A DNA stretch of 64,000 nt from Candidatus Obscuribacterales bacterium (GCA_020634035.1 JACKCM010000009.1:1-64000), one strand, 5' to 3'. Shown: positions 50,593-60,346, numbered from the stretch's first letter. Notes: generated by a model not told the origin, from the letters alone. A program made the numbers and translations.

Positions 50593-52875
50593 CTAAAATT
50601 TTTCGAGCTGCTTCAAAAATGTAATGCGATCATCGCCCGGGCGATAGAAGTCTTTCAGGCGAGAGACCTCTTTGTAGCCCTGATTCAGATAAAATGACCT
50701 TGCCGGAGAGTAGACTTCGGTGGAGGATGTTTCGACATAGATAGCCCGTCCTCCCATGCGTTCGGTTTCAGTCTCTACAGCCGAAAGCAACTCGGCGGCA
50801 ACGCCCCGTCGGTGATACCGTGGATCTACCACCAGCCAGTAAAGATCGAAACTGCCTTCTGTCAATGGAACTCTGCCATAACAGGCGTAACCCAGCATAT
50901 CACCGCCCTGTTCTAAAAAGACGAAGCGATAGCTGCTGCCGCTGGCACCACGTTCGCAGGCTTCTGCCACCAGCTCTTTGGCGCAATCCACCTCTTCGGG
51001 GCTGAACACCCCGGTATCCGCCACCATCTTTCCTACGGGTTCTATATCAAGCCGCGAAACAGAATGGCGCAGCCGGCGTCCGGCTGCTCTATCGCCAGAG
51101 GTTACACGGCGCCTCTTCTTAGTTCTGACCGGTCGCCATGAAGTGTAGATTCCGTGAAAAAAATTGCGACAGTTGGCACCAAGGGTTCTGGTGCGATAGC
51201 CGCCCTCCTGCACCACCAGAGTAGGCAATGAAAGGGCGCCAAGCATAGAGCCTATTAAGCGATAGCTCTCCGCCCCCAGGGTCCAGGTGCCGGTGGGGTC
51301 GGCTTTGGAAGTGTCGAGCCCGAGGGCGACCACCAGATAGTCGGGAGAGAACTCTTCTATTTTATTCAGTGCTTTGCGAAAGGTTTTGATATAGTCTTCA
51401 TTCTCGAGCTTTTCGGGAAGGGCAAAGTTGATATTGAATCCGGTGCCGGGACCTTCTCCTTTTTCATCGGGGAAACCGGTAAAGTAAGGATAGGCAAAAC
51501 GAGGATGGCCATGGATAGAGATGGTGAGAACATCATCGCGGCGCCAGAAAATATCTTGCTGTCCATTGCCGTGATGATAGTCAATATCAAGGATAGCCAC
51601 CCGCCCGTAGTCACTCAAATATTGAGCGGCGATGGCGGTATTTGAGAAATAGCAGAATCCTCCAAAAGAGCGTCTTTCGGCATGGTGTCCAGGGGGACGC
51701 ACCAGAGCATAGGCGACACCAGATCTTGAGAGTACCGAGTCGGCGGCACTGAGGCAACAATTGACCGCTTGCCTGGCGGCAGCATAGGCGTTTTTATTTA
51801 TGGGTGTAAAAGTGTCGATACAGTAATATCCAGATAAAAGAGCCGTATCTTCCGGGTGCCTGGTCTGGTTGCGAATCGGAAAGACATAGGGGTAGACGGA
51901 CTTGCCATCGGGAACGGCAGCACAGGCGCGTTTTAAAAAAGTGAAAAAATCACGATCATGAACCGCGAGAATATGACGATCTGAAAAAGCACGAGTCTCT
52001 TTCTCTTCCATAAAGGGTAGAGGCACAAGCTCCTTTAGAATAGCACCCACTCTGACCGGACTCTCGACATAGCCTCTCTCTTTGACATGATGTATAAGAT
52101 GTTCATGGTTGGCGAAATAGTAGATTCGCCTGCTTCGGTCTATTTCGTCTTTATCCTGTACTTTTTCCGTTGAACGCTTTTTAGGCGCCGGATAGCGTGG
52201 CTGACGCAATATCGGATCGCCATCGAGAAAAGACTGAGAGACATTCTCAATATAGGATGGCGGACAGACATCGCCATATTTGCGTTCTAAAATGGCCCGC
52301 ACGGCTCGGCTCAAAAAACCACGCTCGGGAAACTCACCACCGAGAGTATCTATCACCAGATACGGTGGGTCGGTGTCGCCTTCTTTAATCGGAGTCTCGT
52401 ACTGAGTTCCGAGTATAGGAAAGGCACCAAAGCCTTCATAAAACGCCAGACGTTTTTGGTTCTCTTTTCGAATCGCCGGATCCGGAGAGAGTTCAGGATC
52501 ATCGGGCAGACATTCCATGAAAAGCGCCCGCGCATTGAGGTTGCGACACTCCTCTTTCACCCGTCCGTATAGCGCACCGCCCAGTCCTCGACCACTGACC
52601 TCCTTTCCGGCAGCCAGATAATCTAGTAAACAGAACTTAAGATCCGGCACATATAAAAGAATGGCGAAACCCTGGATCTGATCGGACTTTCGCTCTGCCA
52701 CCAGCAATCGACATTGAAAGCGATATTTAAGAGGATTGTTCAGTTTCTCGGTAAGACTCTCGAGTTCTTGAAGCGAAAGCTGCGCAAAACGCTGTTTTAG
52801 AATAGCAATAACTTGCTCCACACAGGCTTTGTTTGCCGGAGCCGAGGCATCGAGGATTCGACGGATGCGAAACAT
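50593..52875 (-). CDS. GNAT - HDAC-like deacylase - GNAT trifunctional fusion
   Basis: A 760-residue protein in three parts. Residues 1-170 are a GNAT acetyltransferase-like fold (GKEVSGRGLGGALYGR). Residues 255-590 are a full HDAC-type deacylase: RPPGHHAERRSFGG, ILDIDYHHGNGQQD and VALGLDTSKADPTG give the catalytic His pair and zinc ligands. Residues 615-760 are a second GNAT with VDPRYHRRGVAAELL, the acetyl-CoA loop. It is the last gene of the kamA operon, with its start one base after the previous stop. Acetylation and deacetylation are thus in one chain. Confidence 0.88.
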   Translation of the reverse strand: MFRIRRILDASAPANKACVEQVIAILKQRFAQLSLQELESLTEKLNNPLKYRFQCRLLVAERKSDQIQGFAILLYVPDLKFCLLDYLAAGKEVSGRGLGGALYGRVKEECRNLNARALFMECLPDDPELSPDPAIRKENQKRLAFYEGFGAFPILGTQYETPIKEGDTDPPYLVIDTLGGEFPERGFLSRAVRAILERKYGDVCPPSYIENVSQSFLDGDPILRQPRYPAPKKRSTEKVQDKDEIDRSRRIYYFANHEHLIHHVKERGYVESPVRVGAILKELVPLPFMEEKETRAFSDRHILAVHDRDFFTFLKRACAAVPDGKSVYPYVFPIRNQTRHPEDTALLSGYYCIDTFTPINKNAYAAARQAVNCCLSAADSVLSRSGVAYALVRPPGHHAERRSFGGFCYFSNTAIAAQYLSDYGRVAILDIDYHHGNGQQDIFWRRDDVLTISIHGHPRFAYPYFTGFPDEKGEGPGTGFNINFALPEKLENEDYIKTFRKALNKIEEFSPDYLVVALGLDTSKADPTGTWTLGAESYRLIGSMLGALSLPTLVVQEGGYRTRTLGANCRNFFHGIYTSWRPVRTKKRRRVTSGDRAAGRRLRHSVSRLDIEPVGKMVADTGVFSPEEVDCAKELVAEACERGASGSSYRFVFLEQGGDMLGYACYGRVPLTEGSFDLYWLVVDPRYHRRGVAAELLSAVETETERMGGRAIYVETSSTEVYSPARSFYLNQGYKEVSRLKDFYRPGDDRITFLKQLEKF

Positions 52876-53850
52876 TCAACTCTCACTTACAGGAAATAGC
52901 GTCTCGAGCACCCGGGCGGCAGAAAGCCCGTCCTCTCGGGCGGCAGCCATGAAACCGGCGTCGGAGGTCAAACAGGGATTGGCATTTACTTCGAGAATAA
53001 ATGGCCGATTCTTGCTGTCGACCCGGAAGTCGACCCTTGCCGCGCCGGTAAGTTCGAAGAGCTCAAAAGCCCGAACTGAAAGATCGCAAAGGGTACTCAG
53101 TAGCTCTCTATCACTATCAGGATACGTAAAAGATCTGACGGTGGCACTATAGGCAAAGCTATCCTGCTCCCACTTGGCTTTGTAATCGACTATTTTCGGC
53201 ATATTATCCGGATAATCGACAAAGAGCATCTCTGCCGGTGGCAGCACCCGGGGAGCATGACCGGCCCTTCCCAGAACGGATATGTTGAATTCTCTGCCGT
53301 CGATAAAGCTTTCTGCAAACCAGAATCCGCCATATTCAGCAGATTTCAAGGCGATTAATTTCTTCGCCTGGTCAATTCCTTCTACCAGACAAGTGCTATC
53401 GAGACCGACCGAGGCATGCTCGGTATCGGACTTGACGATGAATTTCGAAGGAGCACCATCACCAATATATTGGAGTGAGTCTGCTCCGATGAAATCAGGA
53501 GTTGGTAGATGATGCTCTCTCATTATCAGCTTCTGCTCGGTCTTGCTGGCGAGCCTACGCAGTGATGCCGCACCGCATCCGGTATAGGGCAGATTAAAAG
53601 ACTCGAAGAGCTCCGCCGCCTCATAGATGCGTGCATCGCTTCCCTCTACGCTCTCCACCAGATTGAAGACAAGATCTAAATTCTGCCTCAATGCCCTCAG
53701 TTTTGTTCTCGCTTCTCCATAGGCAACCGGCACCACTGAATGATCCATCTGCATAAGGGTCGAAACCACCTCTTCCATTTGCAAGACCGTATCGGCCTCT
53801 TCAAGAAGATCCGGGCAGCCCTGGCCGCTATAAAGAACAGCTATCCGCAT
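52876..53850 (-). CDS. ATP-grasp ligase, D-Ala-D-Ala-ligase-like (second)
   Basis: A 324-residue ATP-grasp protein. The N-terminal text IAVLYSGQG and the C-terminal GAARVDFRVDSKNRPFILEVNANPCLTSD are those of D-Ala-D-Ala ligases; the EVNANP part binds magnesium. It should join a carboxylate and an amine with ATP. It overlaps the other ATP-grasp gene by 23 bases, and its stop touches the GNAT-HDAC-GNAT start. It lacks features needed to say that it acts on D-Ala. Confidence 0.85.
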   Translation of the reverse strand: MRIAVLYSGQGCPDLLEEADTVLQMEEVVSTLMQMDHSVVPVAYGEARTKLRALRQNLDLVFNLVESVEGSDARIYEAAELFESFNLPYTGCGAASLRRLASKTEQKLIMREHHLPTPDFIGADSLQYIGDGAPSKFIVKSDTEHASVGLDSTCLVEGIDQAKKLIALKSAEYGGFWFAESFIDGREFNISVLGRAGHAPRVLPPAEMLFVDYPDNMPKIVDYKAKWEQDSFAYSATVRSFTYPDSDRELLSTLCDLSVRAFELFELTGAARVDFRVDSKNRPFILEVNANPCLTSDAGFMAAAREDGLSAARVLETLFPVSES

Positions 53851-54877
53851 AGACGGAGACTCCCTCAGGCATTTTCAGATCATAGCGCAGAAGTGCCGCT
53901 TCCATGATCTTGCCTATCAAAGAGACATGATCGATTCCGTTCAAAGCAGCTAAAATAGGCAAATCCGAATGGCTTGGATGAAGACCGGCCAGGGGGTTGA
54001 CCTCAAGAAAGTTGGGCTCACCCGAGGCGTCACAACGAAGGTCGACCCTGCCGGCATCAAGACAACCCAGCGCCCGCCAGCTCGCAAGAGCCGTGCTTGC
54101 CGCTCTGGCCGCCACCGCATCATCGACCAGACGATACTCTATGACCTCTTCACAGTTCTCTTTGTTATAGAAAGACTGGCCGCCGGCTTCGGCACCATCC
54201 AGAATGATAGCTTCGAGCACACCGACCACGGTGGCATCTTCTCCGTTGCCGACAATGCCCACCGTAAGCTCGCGCCCCGGTAAATAGGTCTCGACCAGGG
54301 CAGGCTGCTTGAAGCGCTCGATAATATCGATACAGACTCGCTCGAGCTGCTCCTTATCATGATCAGAAATCACCGAAGCAGCATGAATGCCTTTTCCTGT
54401 TCCTTCGGCCAGGGGCTTGGCGAAGAGCGGTCCGGGCATCTCTTCAAAATCGAAGTGCTCCAGATCCCGGGCGTTGCGAATCACCTTGTATGGAACAGTG
54501 GCGATACCATGTTCCCTGACCACCTGTTTGGCAAGAGCCTTGTCCATGGTGACCACCATCACCTCAGACGGAGAGAAAACCGAGGGTATGCCATAGGCTT
54601 CTAAAAGGGCAGGGACCTGGGCTTCTCTGCCGATGCCTGCCAGACCCTCACAGACATTGAAGACTATGTCCCAGCTTTTTCCAGCAGCCAGAGCCCTGAC
54701 CAGAGCCTTGATGTTGCCGATCCGCTCTACTATAAAACCGTTCTTTTGCAGGGCTTTCTCTAAAGCGATGATCGTATCGAGCCGGTCGAACTCGCCCAGC
54801 TCCTCTTCCGAAAGACCCAGACCGACATAATCGTCCCTGAGGTCATAGGTGAATCCGACAGTGATTACATTTTTCAT
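53828..54877 (-). CDS. ATP-grasp ligase, D-Ala-D-Ala-ligase-like (first)
   Basis: A 349-residue ATP-grasp protein. FNVCEGLAGIGREAQVPALLEAYGIP, KPLAEGTGKGIHAAS and RVDLRCDASGEPNFLEVNPLAGLHP resemble D-Ala-D-Ala ligase, including the ELEV(N)-type magnesium site. It starts four bases within kamA (ATGA overlap). Two neighbouring ligases and an aminomutase suggest stepwise amide bond formation with a beta-amino acid. Confidence 0.85.
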   Translation of the reverse strand: MKNVITVGFTYDLRDDYVGLGLSEEELGEFDRLDTIIALEKALQKNGFIVERIGNIKALVRALAAGKSWDIVFNVCEGLAGIGREAQVPALLEAYGIPSVFSPSEVMVVTMDKALAKQVVREHGIATVPYKVIRNARDLEHFDFEEMPGPLFAKPLAEGTGKGIHAASVISDHDKEQLERVCIDIIERFKQPALVETYLPGRELTVGIVGNGEDATVVGVLEAIILDGAEAGGQSFYNKENCEEVIEYRLVDDAVAARAASTALASWRALGCLDAGRVDLRCDASGEPNFLEVNPLAGLHPSHSDLPILAALNGIDHVSLIGKIMEAALLRYDLKMPEGVSVYADSCSL

Positions 54878-56343
54878 GGCAGATAAATTCCTGAATGTGG
54901 GACATAGTCAGCGCCCATGGCAGTCAAAAACTGCTGAGTAGATCCGACCCGACCGCCGGGATCCGGATAGCGAAACACCCCTCCTTCGAAATTGGTGAGC
55001 AGTAGGTCGTCTCCATCTCGACCGAGAATATAATCGGGAGCGATAGGGATTTTGCCGCCACCGCCAGGAGCATCGATCACCAGTTGTGGTATTGCATAGC
55101 CGGTGGTGTGACCACGCAGCTGCCTTATTATTTCGAGCCCTTTTTCCACCGGTGTGCGGAAGTGGGCAGATCCCGACACCGGATCACATTGATAGAGATA
55201 ATAGGGTTTGACCCTGGTGCGCAAAAGACCATGAAACAGACTTTTGAGAACGGGGACCTCATCGTTTATACCCTTGAGCAAAACTGTCTGGCTGCCCAGT
55301 GGAATGCCGGAATCGGCGAGCCGGGTACAGGCTTCTATAGTCTCTTCGGTGAGCTCTTCGGGATGGGTAAAATGAATACTCATCCAGAGCGGATGGTATT
55401 TCTTCAACATAGAGCAAAGTTCCCGGGTGATTCGCTGGGGCATCACCACCGGTATCTTGGTGCCGATTCGAATGAACTCGAGATGCTTTATAGACCGCAG
55501 TCTATTTAATAGCCATTCTAATTTGCCGTCGCCTATGCTCAAAGGGTCGCCACCGGATAGAAGACAGTCGCGAATCTGAGGATGGGCTTCTATGTATTGA
55601 GCAGCCTTCTCCCAGTCATCTTTAGAGAAACTATACTGCCCGTTGGTCTCTCCCACCATCCTCGACCTGGTGCAATAACGACAATAGGTAGAACAGAAAC
55701 CGGTGGTTAGAAAAAGCACCCGGTCAGGGTAACGATGCACCAGACCCGGCGCCGCCTTGTCATGTTCCTCGCCAAGCGGGTCCGGGTCTTCACCCGGGGT
55801 GCGCTCAAACTCTCCACCTACCGGAATATGGGTTTTGCGAAGCGGCTGTTCGGGATTATCCCGGCTCAAAAGAGAGAGATAATGAGGCGTTATCGCAATG
55901 GGCAAATTGGCAGTGCGCAGCTCCACCGAGCGGTATTCGTCAGAGGTCAGCTCGATGAATCGGCTCAGTTGCTCTGCCGACCTGATTCGGTTTCGAACCT
56001 GCCAGTGCCAGTCGTTCCAATCGTCGACGCTGACACCCGGATAATAACGTTTGATGAAAGAGAGCGCTCTGAGGCTGACCGGAAAGTCATGGTTCAAAGT
56101 AGAGCCGGAATCAGAGCCTTCGGAAGAGACCTGCTTCTTTAGAAGGTCAGGAAGACCGGCAGCCGGCAAGAAGCTGATAGAGCCCGGTTCAGATACATGA
56201 ACCTCCACTGAATCGGCTTTATCCGAACAACACCCCCCTGGAGGCTCGGGGTCATCGCTCCGGTAAAAGTCCCCGGAAGAGACAGGGGTGATTTCATCCC
56301 TGTCGAAATTGGTACCTGAAGCGGTACCAGTATGGGGTTGCAT
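54874..56343 (-). CDS. kamA: Lysine 2,3-aminomutase, radical SAM
   Basis: A 489-residue radical SAM enzyme. TTGFCSTYCRYCTRSR holds the CxxxCxxC cluster site. PYYLYQCDPVSGSAHFRTPVE and QLVIDAPGGGGKIPIAP carry the two Asp residues that bind lysine in known lysine 2,3-aminomutases; in the glutamate enzyme they are reported to be Lys and Asn. It therefore should turn L-lysine into L-beta-lysine with PLP. It is first in a four-gene operon with tight overlaps. Confidence 0.9.
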   Translation of the reverse strand: MQPHTGTASGTNFDRDEITPVSSGDFYRSDDPEPPGGCCSDKADSVEVHVSEPGSISFLPAAGLPDLLKKQVSSEGSDSGSTLNHDFPVSLRALSFIKRYYPGVSVDDWNDWHWQVRNRIRSAEQLSRFIELTSDEYRSVELRTANLPIAITPHYLSLLSRDNPEQPLRKTHIPVGGEFERTPGEDPDPLGEEHDKAAPGLVHRYPDRVLFLTTGFCSTYCRYCTRSRMVGETNGQYSFSKDDWEKAAQYIEAHPQIRDCLLSGGDPLSIGDGKLEWLLNRLRSIKHLEFIRIGTKIPVVMPQRITRELCSMLKKYHPLWMSIHFTHPEELTEETIEACTRLADSGIPLGSQTVLLKGINDEVPVLKSLFHGLLRTRVKPYYLYQCDPVSGSAHFRTPVEKGLEIIRQLRGHTTGYAIPQLVIDAPGGGGKIPIAPDYILGRDGDDLLLTNFEGGVFRYPDPGGRVGSTQQFLTAMGADYVPHSGIYLP

Positions 56344-56648
56344 TGCTGGCTGGTCTCCTCGGCACTCCGGCCGTCGGCGAAGATTATCAACGAGTTTATA
56401 CAGCCAAACCGGAAATTTGGTTACTTAAATTTTGCACACCCGGAGCAAAACGCCACAGGCCCCGTATCCCCCTGAGCAAGGGCCTTGAGGCAAATCAGAA
56501 AGACGGCTGGCGAAACCAGACTCAGTATCGAAAGTGGTTTCACCTGAATGTGCCAACAGCAAGCATTTCCAGTCGAAAACCGACACATATATGTAGGGCT
56601 TCTATATTTCCAGGTAAAATCAGGAAAGAGGGACACAATAGAGGCTCG
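56344..56648. other. Intergenic region upstream of kamA, no gene seen
   Basis: About 305 bases between divergent kamA and the 56649 gene. GAGGAG lies 11 bases before kamA's ATG. I see no good promoter match on either strand and no RNA gene; the region probably contains both promoters. Confidence 0.5.
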
Positions 56649-57158
56649 ATGAAACCACTTTACAAGCAATTATTCGCCCTGGTACAAGTAGCCTCGTTTT
56701 TACTCTGCCTTCATCTGATCTTTCCGAAGCTGCTTATGCTTCACTGGTCGGGAACGGCAGGCGAAGAGACCGTTTTTGTTCTGGTTTTCTGGATAGTCTC
56801 CTCTCTTTTTGTAGGCGGCAGCGTAATCGCCTCGGTTATCTACACTATCCTCTTTTTTAAAAAAGATGCTCCTCTGGATCGTTCTAAAATAGCCTCGGAT
56901 GTTATTCAGAGTTCAGTACTGAGACTGGTGCTTGCCCTGAGCTCTTTCATCGGTCCATTTTTCAGCTTCATGATAGTCTCAGGCTTCTATGCAAATCTTC
57001 TACCTTTAGAGGACTTTCCGGCAAAGCTAAAGGCAGCTTTTGTGCTTGGTACCACGACGTTTATTATCTGTTTACCCCTGACACTCCAGATGCAAAAGAC
57101 TCTCTTCGGACGGGCAAAAGAGAAATTTCCGGATATCGAACTTAACGAAGAGGACTGA
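56649..57158 (+). CDS. Multi-pass membrane protein, unknown
   Basis: A 169-residue protein from ATG 56649, with GAGG a few bases upstream. Four membrane segments are evident (about 10-30, 44-70, 89-110 and 129-148). The C-terminus is polar and acidic (FPDIELNEED). No family is recognised. It is divergent from the kamA operon. Confidence 0.65.
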   Translation: MKPLYKQLFALVQVASFLLCLHLIFPKLLMLHWSGTAGEETVFVLVFWIVSSLFVGGSVIASVIYTILFFKKDAPLDRSKIASDVIQSSVLRLVLALSSFIGPFFSFMIVSGFYANLLPLEDFPAKLKAAFVLGTTTFIICLPLTLQMQKTLFGRAKEKFPDIELNEED

Positions 57159-57209
57159 AACCCTATCCTTTAACAGGTCGTTAACCGAATCTGTGAGACC
57201 ATAAGAACT

Positions 57210-57329
57210 ATGCTTACCTTTTACCTATTTCTAACTGGAATATTCAGCTTCAAGTTCGCCCGGAACTACTCCCGGGAGCTCAAACGAGAAGCCCGACAAA
57301 GAGCCGCCCATCAGGCGCCCTGCACCTAG
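57210..57329 (+). CDS. Possible 39-residue membrane peptide
   Basis: Reads from ATG 57210 to TAG 57327. Residues 1-14 are hydrophobic (MLTFYLFLTGIFSF) and the rest is basic and polar, as in small membrane peptides. The ribosome binding site is weak (GAGACC), so this is uncertain. Confidence 0.3.
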   Translation: MLTFYLFLTGIFSFKFARNYSRELKREARQRAAHQAPCT

Positions 57330-57394
57330 ATTAATTTCGGGCATCGCCTCTTCAGTCTGCGCTATGAAAGCGTTAGACAAAAGGAGGACAGCTA

Positions 57395-57649
57395 ATGGGT
57401 TTATTAATGTTTATCATGTACTGCATAGTGGCATCAGTTTGTGCCGGCATCGCGGCCTATCTGGTACCGGGAAGAGTACCCGGCGGCTTCTTGACCTCGG
57501 TGATTTTCGGTATCCTCGGTGCCTGGGTGGGCGGCAGCCTGGTCGGCAACATCGGTCCGGCTTTCTTCGGGGTGGCGATACTGCCGGCTATTCTTGGATC
57601 AGCAATTCTTGTTTTCATGGTATCTCTGATTACAAGAAAGACCGCTTAG
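57395..57649 (+). CDS. GlsB/YeaQ/YmgE-family membrane protein
   Basis: An 84-residue protein preceded by AAAGGAGGAC. Three glycine-rich membrane segments, with VPGRVPGGFLTSVIFGILGA and AWVGGSLVGNI, match the transglycosylase-associated/GlsB stress-membrane family. Role in envelope stress is known only in general. Confidence 0.85.
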   Translation: MGLLMFIMYCIVASVCAGIAAYLVPGRVPGGFLTSVIFGILGAWVGGSLVGNIGPAFFGVAILPAILGSAILVFMVSLITRKTA

Positions 57650-57690
57650 AATTTTAAAAGAGCGTTTTTAGTCCGAAGGATGAAGAGAAA

Positions 57691-57724
57691 GAAAGGAAGG
57701 GAAGCGAGAGCTTCTCTTCCTTTT
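57691..57724. terminator. Bidirectional intrinsic terminator
   Basis: A 15-bp stem (one G-U pair) with a four-base GAGA loop, followed by TTTTATTTTC on the right and flanked by an A-rich run on the left. It lies between the convergent genes ending at 57649 (+) and 57729 (-). Confidence 0.8.
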
Positions 57725-57728
57725 ATTT

Positions 57729-59573
57729 TCAATAAAATATCTCGCAACCGGTCAAAGAATTTTTGAGGTTGTTTTTAGTTATCTCGTCCACTCTGGTATC
57801 ACTCAACCTCAAGGTCTTAAGAGGCAGAGTTTTCATGCTGAGGATCGCAGCAGATGATGCTTCTACCTGGGACAGATCAAGATTGTTTATTGTTTTCGAC
57901 TTCGCGATTGCAGCAGCTACTTTCTTGTCAAGACGACACTTAGCAAGCTTCAACCTGGTGAGACCGGGTAAGTCTGCGATAACGCTTGCCGTTCTGCTAT
58001 TCATTTTGCAGCTGCTCAAACCTAATGAGGTCAGCTGGGGCAGCTTGCTCAGCTGGCGAAGGTCTTCTTCTTTCAAACTCACTTCTCGCAAACTGATAGC
58101 CTGCAATTTACTGAGTTCGGAAAGATACTCGCAAGCACCACCTGTTATACCAGGACCGGAAACACTCACCATCATCAGATTGTTCAACTCTTTCAATTGA
58201 CTGAGGTCCCGATCTTCGATACCGGAGCATCCAATAAGAATAAGCTTTCTGAGATAGGGCAGCCGAACTATGCGCGCCATAGTTCCTGGTCTTAGAGTGT
58301 TACGGCTTAAATCAAGCAAAGTAACTTTTAGAGGCTCCAGATACTGCAATCCGGGGCCTTTTATGGCCGACTCTTTGAGCATCCAGATGGATTTATCAGA
58401 GAAAGTGTCTGCCGCATTTTTGAGATCTGCATCGTTGAAATCAGGATCTACCTGCACCGTGCCGTTTCCCTGGACATAGGCGCAATGTTTCTCAGTACCA
58501 AGCGCAGCAGATTCTTCAGTGGTCAGAAGAGCAGGCGTAATTAACTTCACCTCTCTTTTTACTTCTCGTTTCGCTTCAGGTTCTCTGAAAAGATAGCCAG
58601 TCAGGAATGCCGCCACCAAAAGAATAATAAGCGAACCTAATAAGAATAGTGAAAGACGCTTAAATCCTCCTTCCCTTTTGATAGAAACGCTCGAGTTCTC
58701 CTCGGCAACGCCGATGTCACCATCGGTGGTTGTACTGATTGAAGACTGCTCGAGAACATTCGCCAGTTCCCCGGCACTGCCATATCGCATCTTCGGATCG
58801 CGAGCCAGACATTTAACTATGATGCTATCTATGATCGCCCCTGTCTCTTCTTCAAAATAATCCCGAAGCGAAGGCGGGTCGACCTCCAGCTTGAGCATCA
58901 TGGTAGCCATCGCCGAATCACCCAGAATCGGCTTTTCTCCGGTCAAGCACTCATAAAGAATACAACCGAGGCTATAGATATCGCTTGCTGGCGACACACC
59001 GCTTCCCCGAACAGCTTCCGGCGAGATATAGGCAGGAGTACCGATTATCAGATCGGCTCCGGTCAGGGTCGAGGTAGCATCCAACTCCTTCGCTATACCG
59101 AAATCGACGATTTTAATCCGAGACTCCCCGTCCACAGAGGTGGAAATAAGTACATTGGAAGGTTTCAGATCCCGGTGCACAATTCCCTGCCCATGAGCAT
59201 GGGCAAGACCGGCACAAATTGCCAGGCCTATCTCCCTGGTCTCTTCCCAGGAAAGAGTCCCCGCTCTCGCTAAATACCTATCGAGACTCTCCCCTTCCAG
59301 ATAATCCATAACCAGATAGAACGCACCATCGGTCTCGCCAAAATCATAGACTTCGACCACATTAGGATGCTTGAGCCGGGCCGTGGCCACAGCCTCTTTC
59401 TGGAAGCGCTTGATCGCATCCAACTTGGTCTCCGAAGAGAGAACTTTGATAGCGACATAACGATCGAGCTCCCGATCGTGACACTTGAGAACCCTGCCCA
59501 TGCCGCCTTCACCAAGCAACTCCACTACTCGGTAGCGGTCGGCAAACAGCTCTTCTGATTCAGATTTAGCCAT
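57729..59573 (-). CDS. Ser/Thr kinase with leucine-rich repeats
   Basis: A 614-residue membrane kinase, a paralogue of the 17018 gene but without its Cys-rich start. GEGGMGRVLKC and Lys43, HRDLKPSN (Asp135) and DFG (Asp157) are the active-site elements of a Hanks kinase (residues 14-270). One membrane segment lies near 306-328. Residues 370-610 are leucine-rich repeats (LTSLGLSSCKMNSRTASVIA) outside the membrane. It presumably phosphorylates proteins in response to something bound by the repeats. Confidence 0.9.
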   Translation of the reverse strand: MAKSESEELFADRYRVVELLGEGGMGRVLKCHDRELDRYVAIKVLSSETKLDAIKRFQKEAVATARLKHPNVVEVYDFGETDGAFYLVMDYLEGESLDRYLARAGTLSWEETREIGLAICAGLAHAHGQGIVHRDLKPSNVLISTSVDGESRIKIVDFGIAKELDATSTLTGADLIIGTPAYISPEAVRGSGVSPASDIYSLGCILYECLTGEKPILGDSAMATMMLKLEVDPPSLRDYFEEETGAIIDSIIVKCLARDPKMRYGSAGELANVLEQSSISTTTDGDIGVAEENSSVSIKREGGFKRLSLFLLGSLIILLVAAFLTGYLFREPEAKREVKREVKLITPALLTTEESAALGTEKHCAYVQGNGTVQVDPDFNDADLKNAADTFSDKSIWMLKESAIKGPGLQYLEPLKVTLLDLSRNTLRPGTMARIVRLPYLRKLILIGCSGIEDRDLSQLKELNNLMMVSVSGPGITGGACEYLSELSKLQAISLREVSLKEEDLRQLSKLPQLTSLGLSSCKMNSRTASVIADLPGLTRLKLAKCRLDKKVAAAIAKSKTINNLDLSQVEASSAAILSMKTLPLKTLRLSDTRVDEITKNNLKNSLTGCEIFY

Positions 59574-59617
59574 GGGCCTGCTATTATCTCCCTGGAATAG
59601 AAAAATTTTACTAGATA

Positions 59618-60316
59618 ATGAAGCTACTTAACTTAATCGCCCTGCTTTCAATCGCTATCCTTATGCAATCGCCTCTTCATGCGGCAGAAGATATAGAGCT
59701 TCGCCTCGGCGATTCTTTGAAAGGCAAAGAAAGTTTTTACCGGGACATTTATAGAAAGTCTCGCACCAGGCTTGAGAGCTTCGCAAAGAAGCATGGCTGG
59801 GAGGGTCTTTTAAACGAGCCTTTTATAAAACGCATCGAGATCTATGACGGCAAAGAAGCCTATGACCAGATGTTGAGAACTATCTATCCTGAACTGAAAA
59901 ACAAGACCATTCCAAAGACTTTTGCTGCCGGTATAGAGAAGGGCGTCTACTTCTCGGTATCGCCGGCGGTTTATGCTCGTATCTATCCCCAGGGAGAAGA
60001 TCCGGATGCTTTTGAAAAGCTATTCACCCACGAGCTTGCTCACAGGCTGCATGTTCGCATTCTCGACGGGGACGAAGAGCGTATGGGGCCGATCTGGTTC
60101 TTCGAGGGATTTGCCACCATAGCCAGTGGTCAATTCGAAAAGAACAAAGCGGATCTGAGTGCAGAAGAGATTGCAAAACTACTCGATCAAAAAGAGCGCG
60201 GCTCTTATCTGAAGTACAACAAACTGCTCAAACACTTCCTCAAGAAACACACCCTGAAAGAGCTGGTTGAAAGAGCCGGAGATAAAGACTTTCAGAGCTG
60301 GCTCACTGAAAAATGA
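59618..60316 (+). CDS. Secreted zinc-metalloprotease-like protein
   Basis: A 232-residue protein with a signal peptide (residues 1-22, ALHA-type end). FTHELAHRLH holds the HExxH zinc site, and WFFEGFATIAS supplies the Glu-rich third element common in 'peptidase MA-like' proteins (EGFA). It probably cuts proteins or peptides in the periplasm. It is divergent from the kinase-LRR gene by 44 bases, so regulation may be linked. Confidence 0.8.
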   Translation: MKLLNLIALLSIAILMQSPLHAAEDIELRLGDSLKGKESFYRDIYRKSRTRLESFAKKHGWEGLLNEPFIKRIEIYDGKEAYDQMLRTIYPELKNKTIPKTFAAGIEKGVYFSVSPAVYARIYPQGEDPDAFEKLFTHELAHRLHVRILDGDEERMGPIWFFEGFATIASGQFEKNKADLSAEEIAKLLDQKERGSYLKYNKLLKHFLKKHTLKELVERAGDKDFQSWLTEK

Positions 60317-60346
60317 ATTACTCCGGTGCTTGCGCACCGGAGTAAT
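60317..60346 (+). terminator. Strong hairpin after the metalloprotease gene
   Basis: A 13-bp perfect stem (60317-60329 with 60334-60346) and a TTGC loop, directly after the stop at 60316. There is no clear T-run after it (CCCCCCTATTGTTT), so it could stop transcription or protect the 3' end. The 170 bases beyond hold no gene I can support. Confidence 0.6.
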
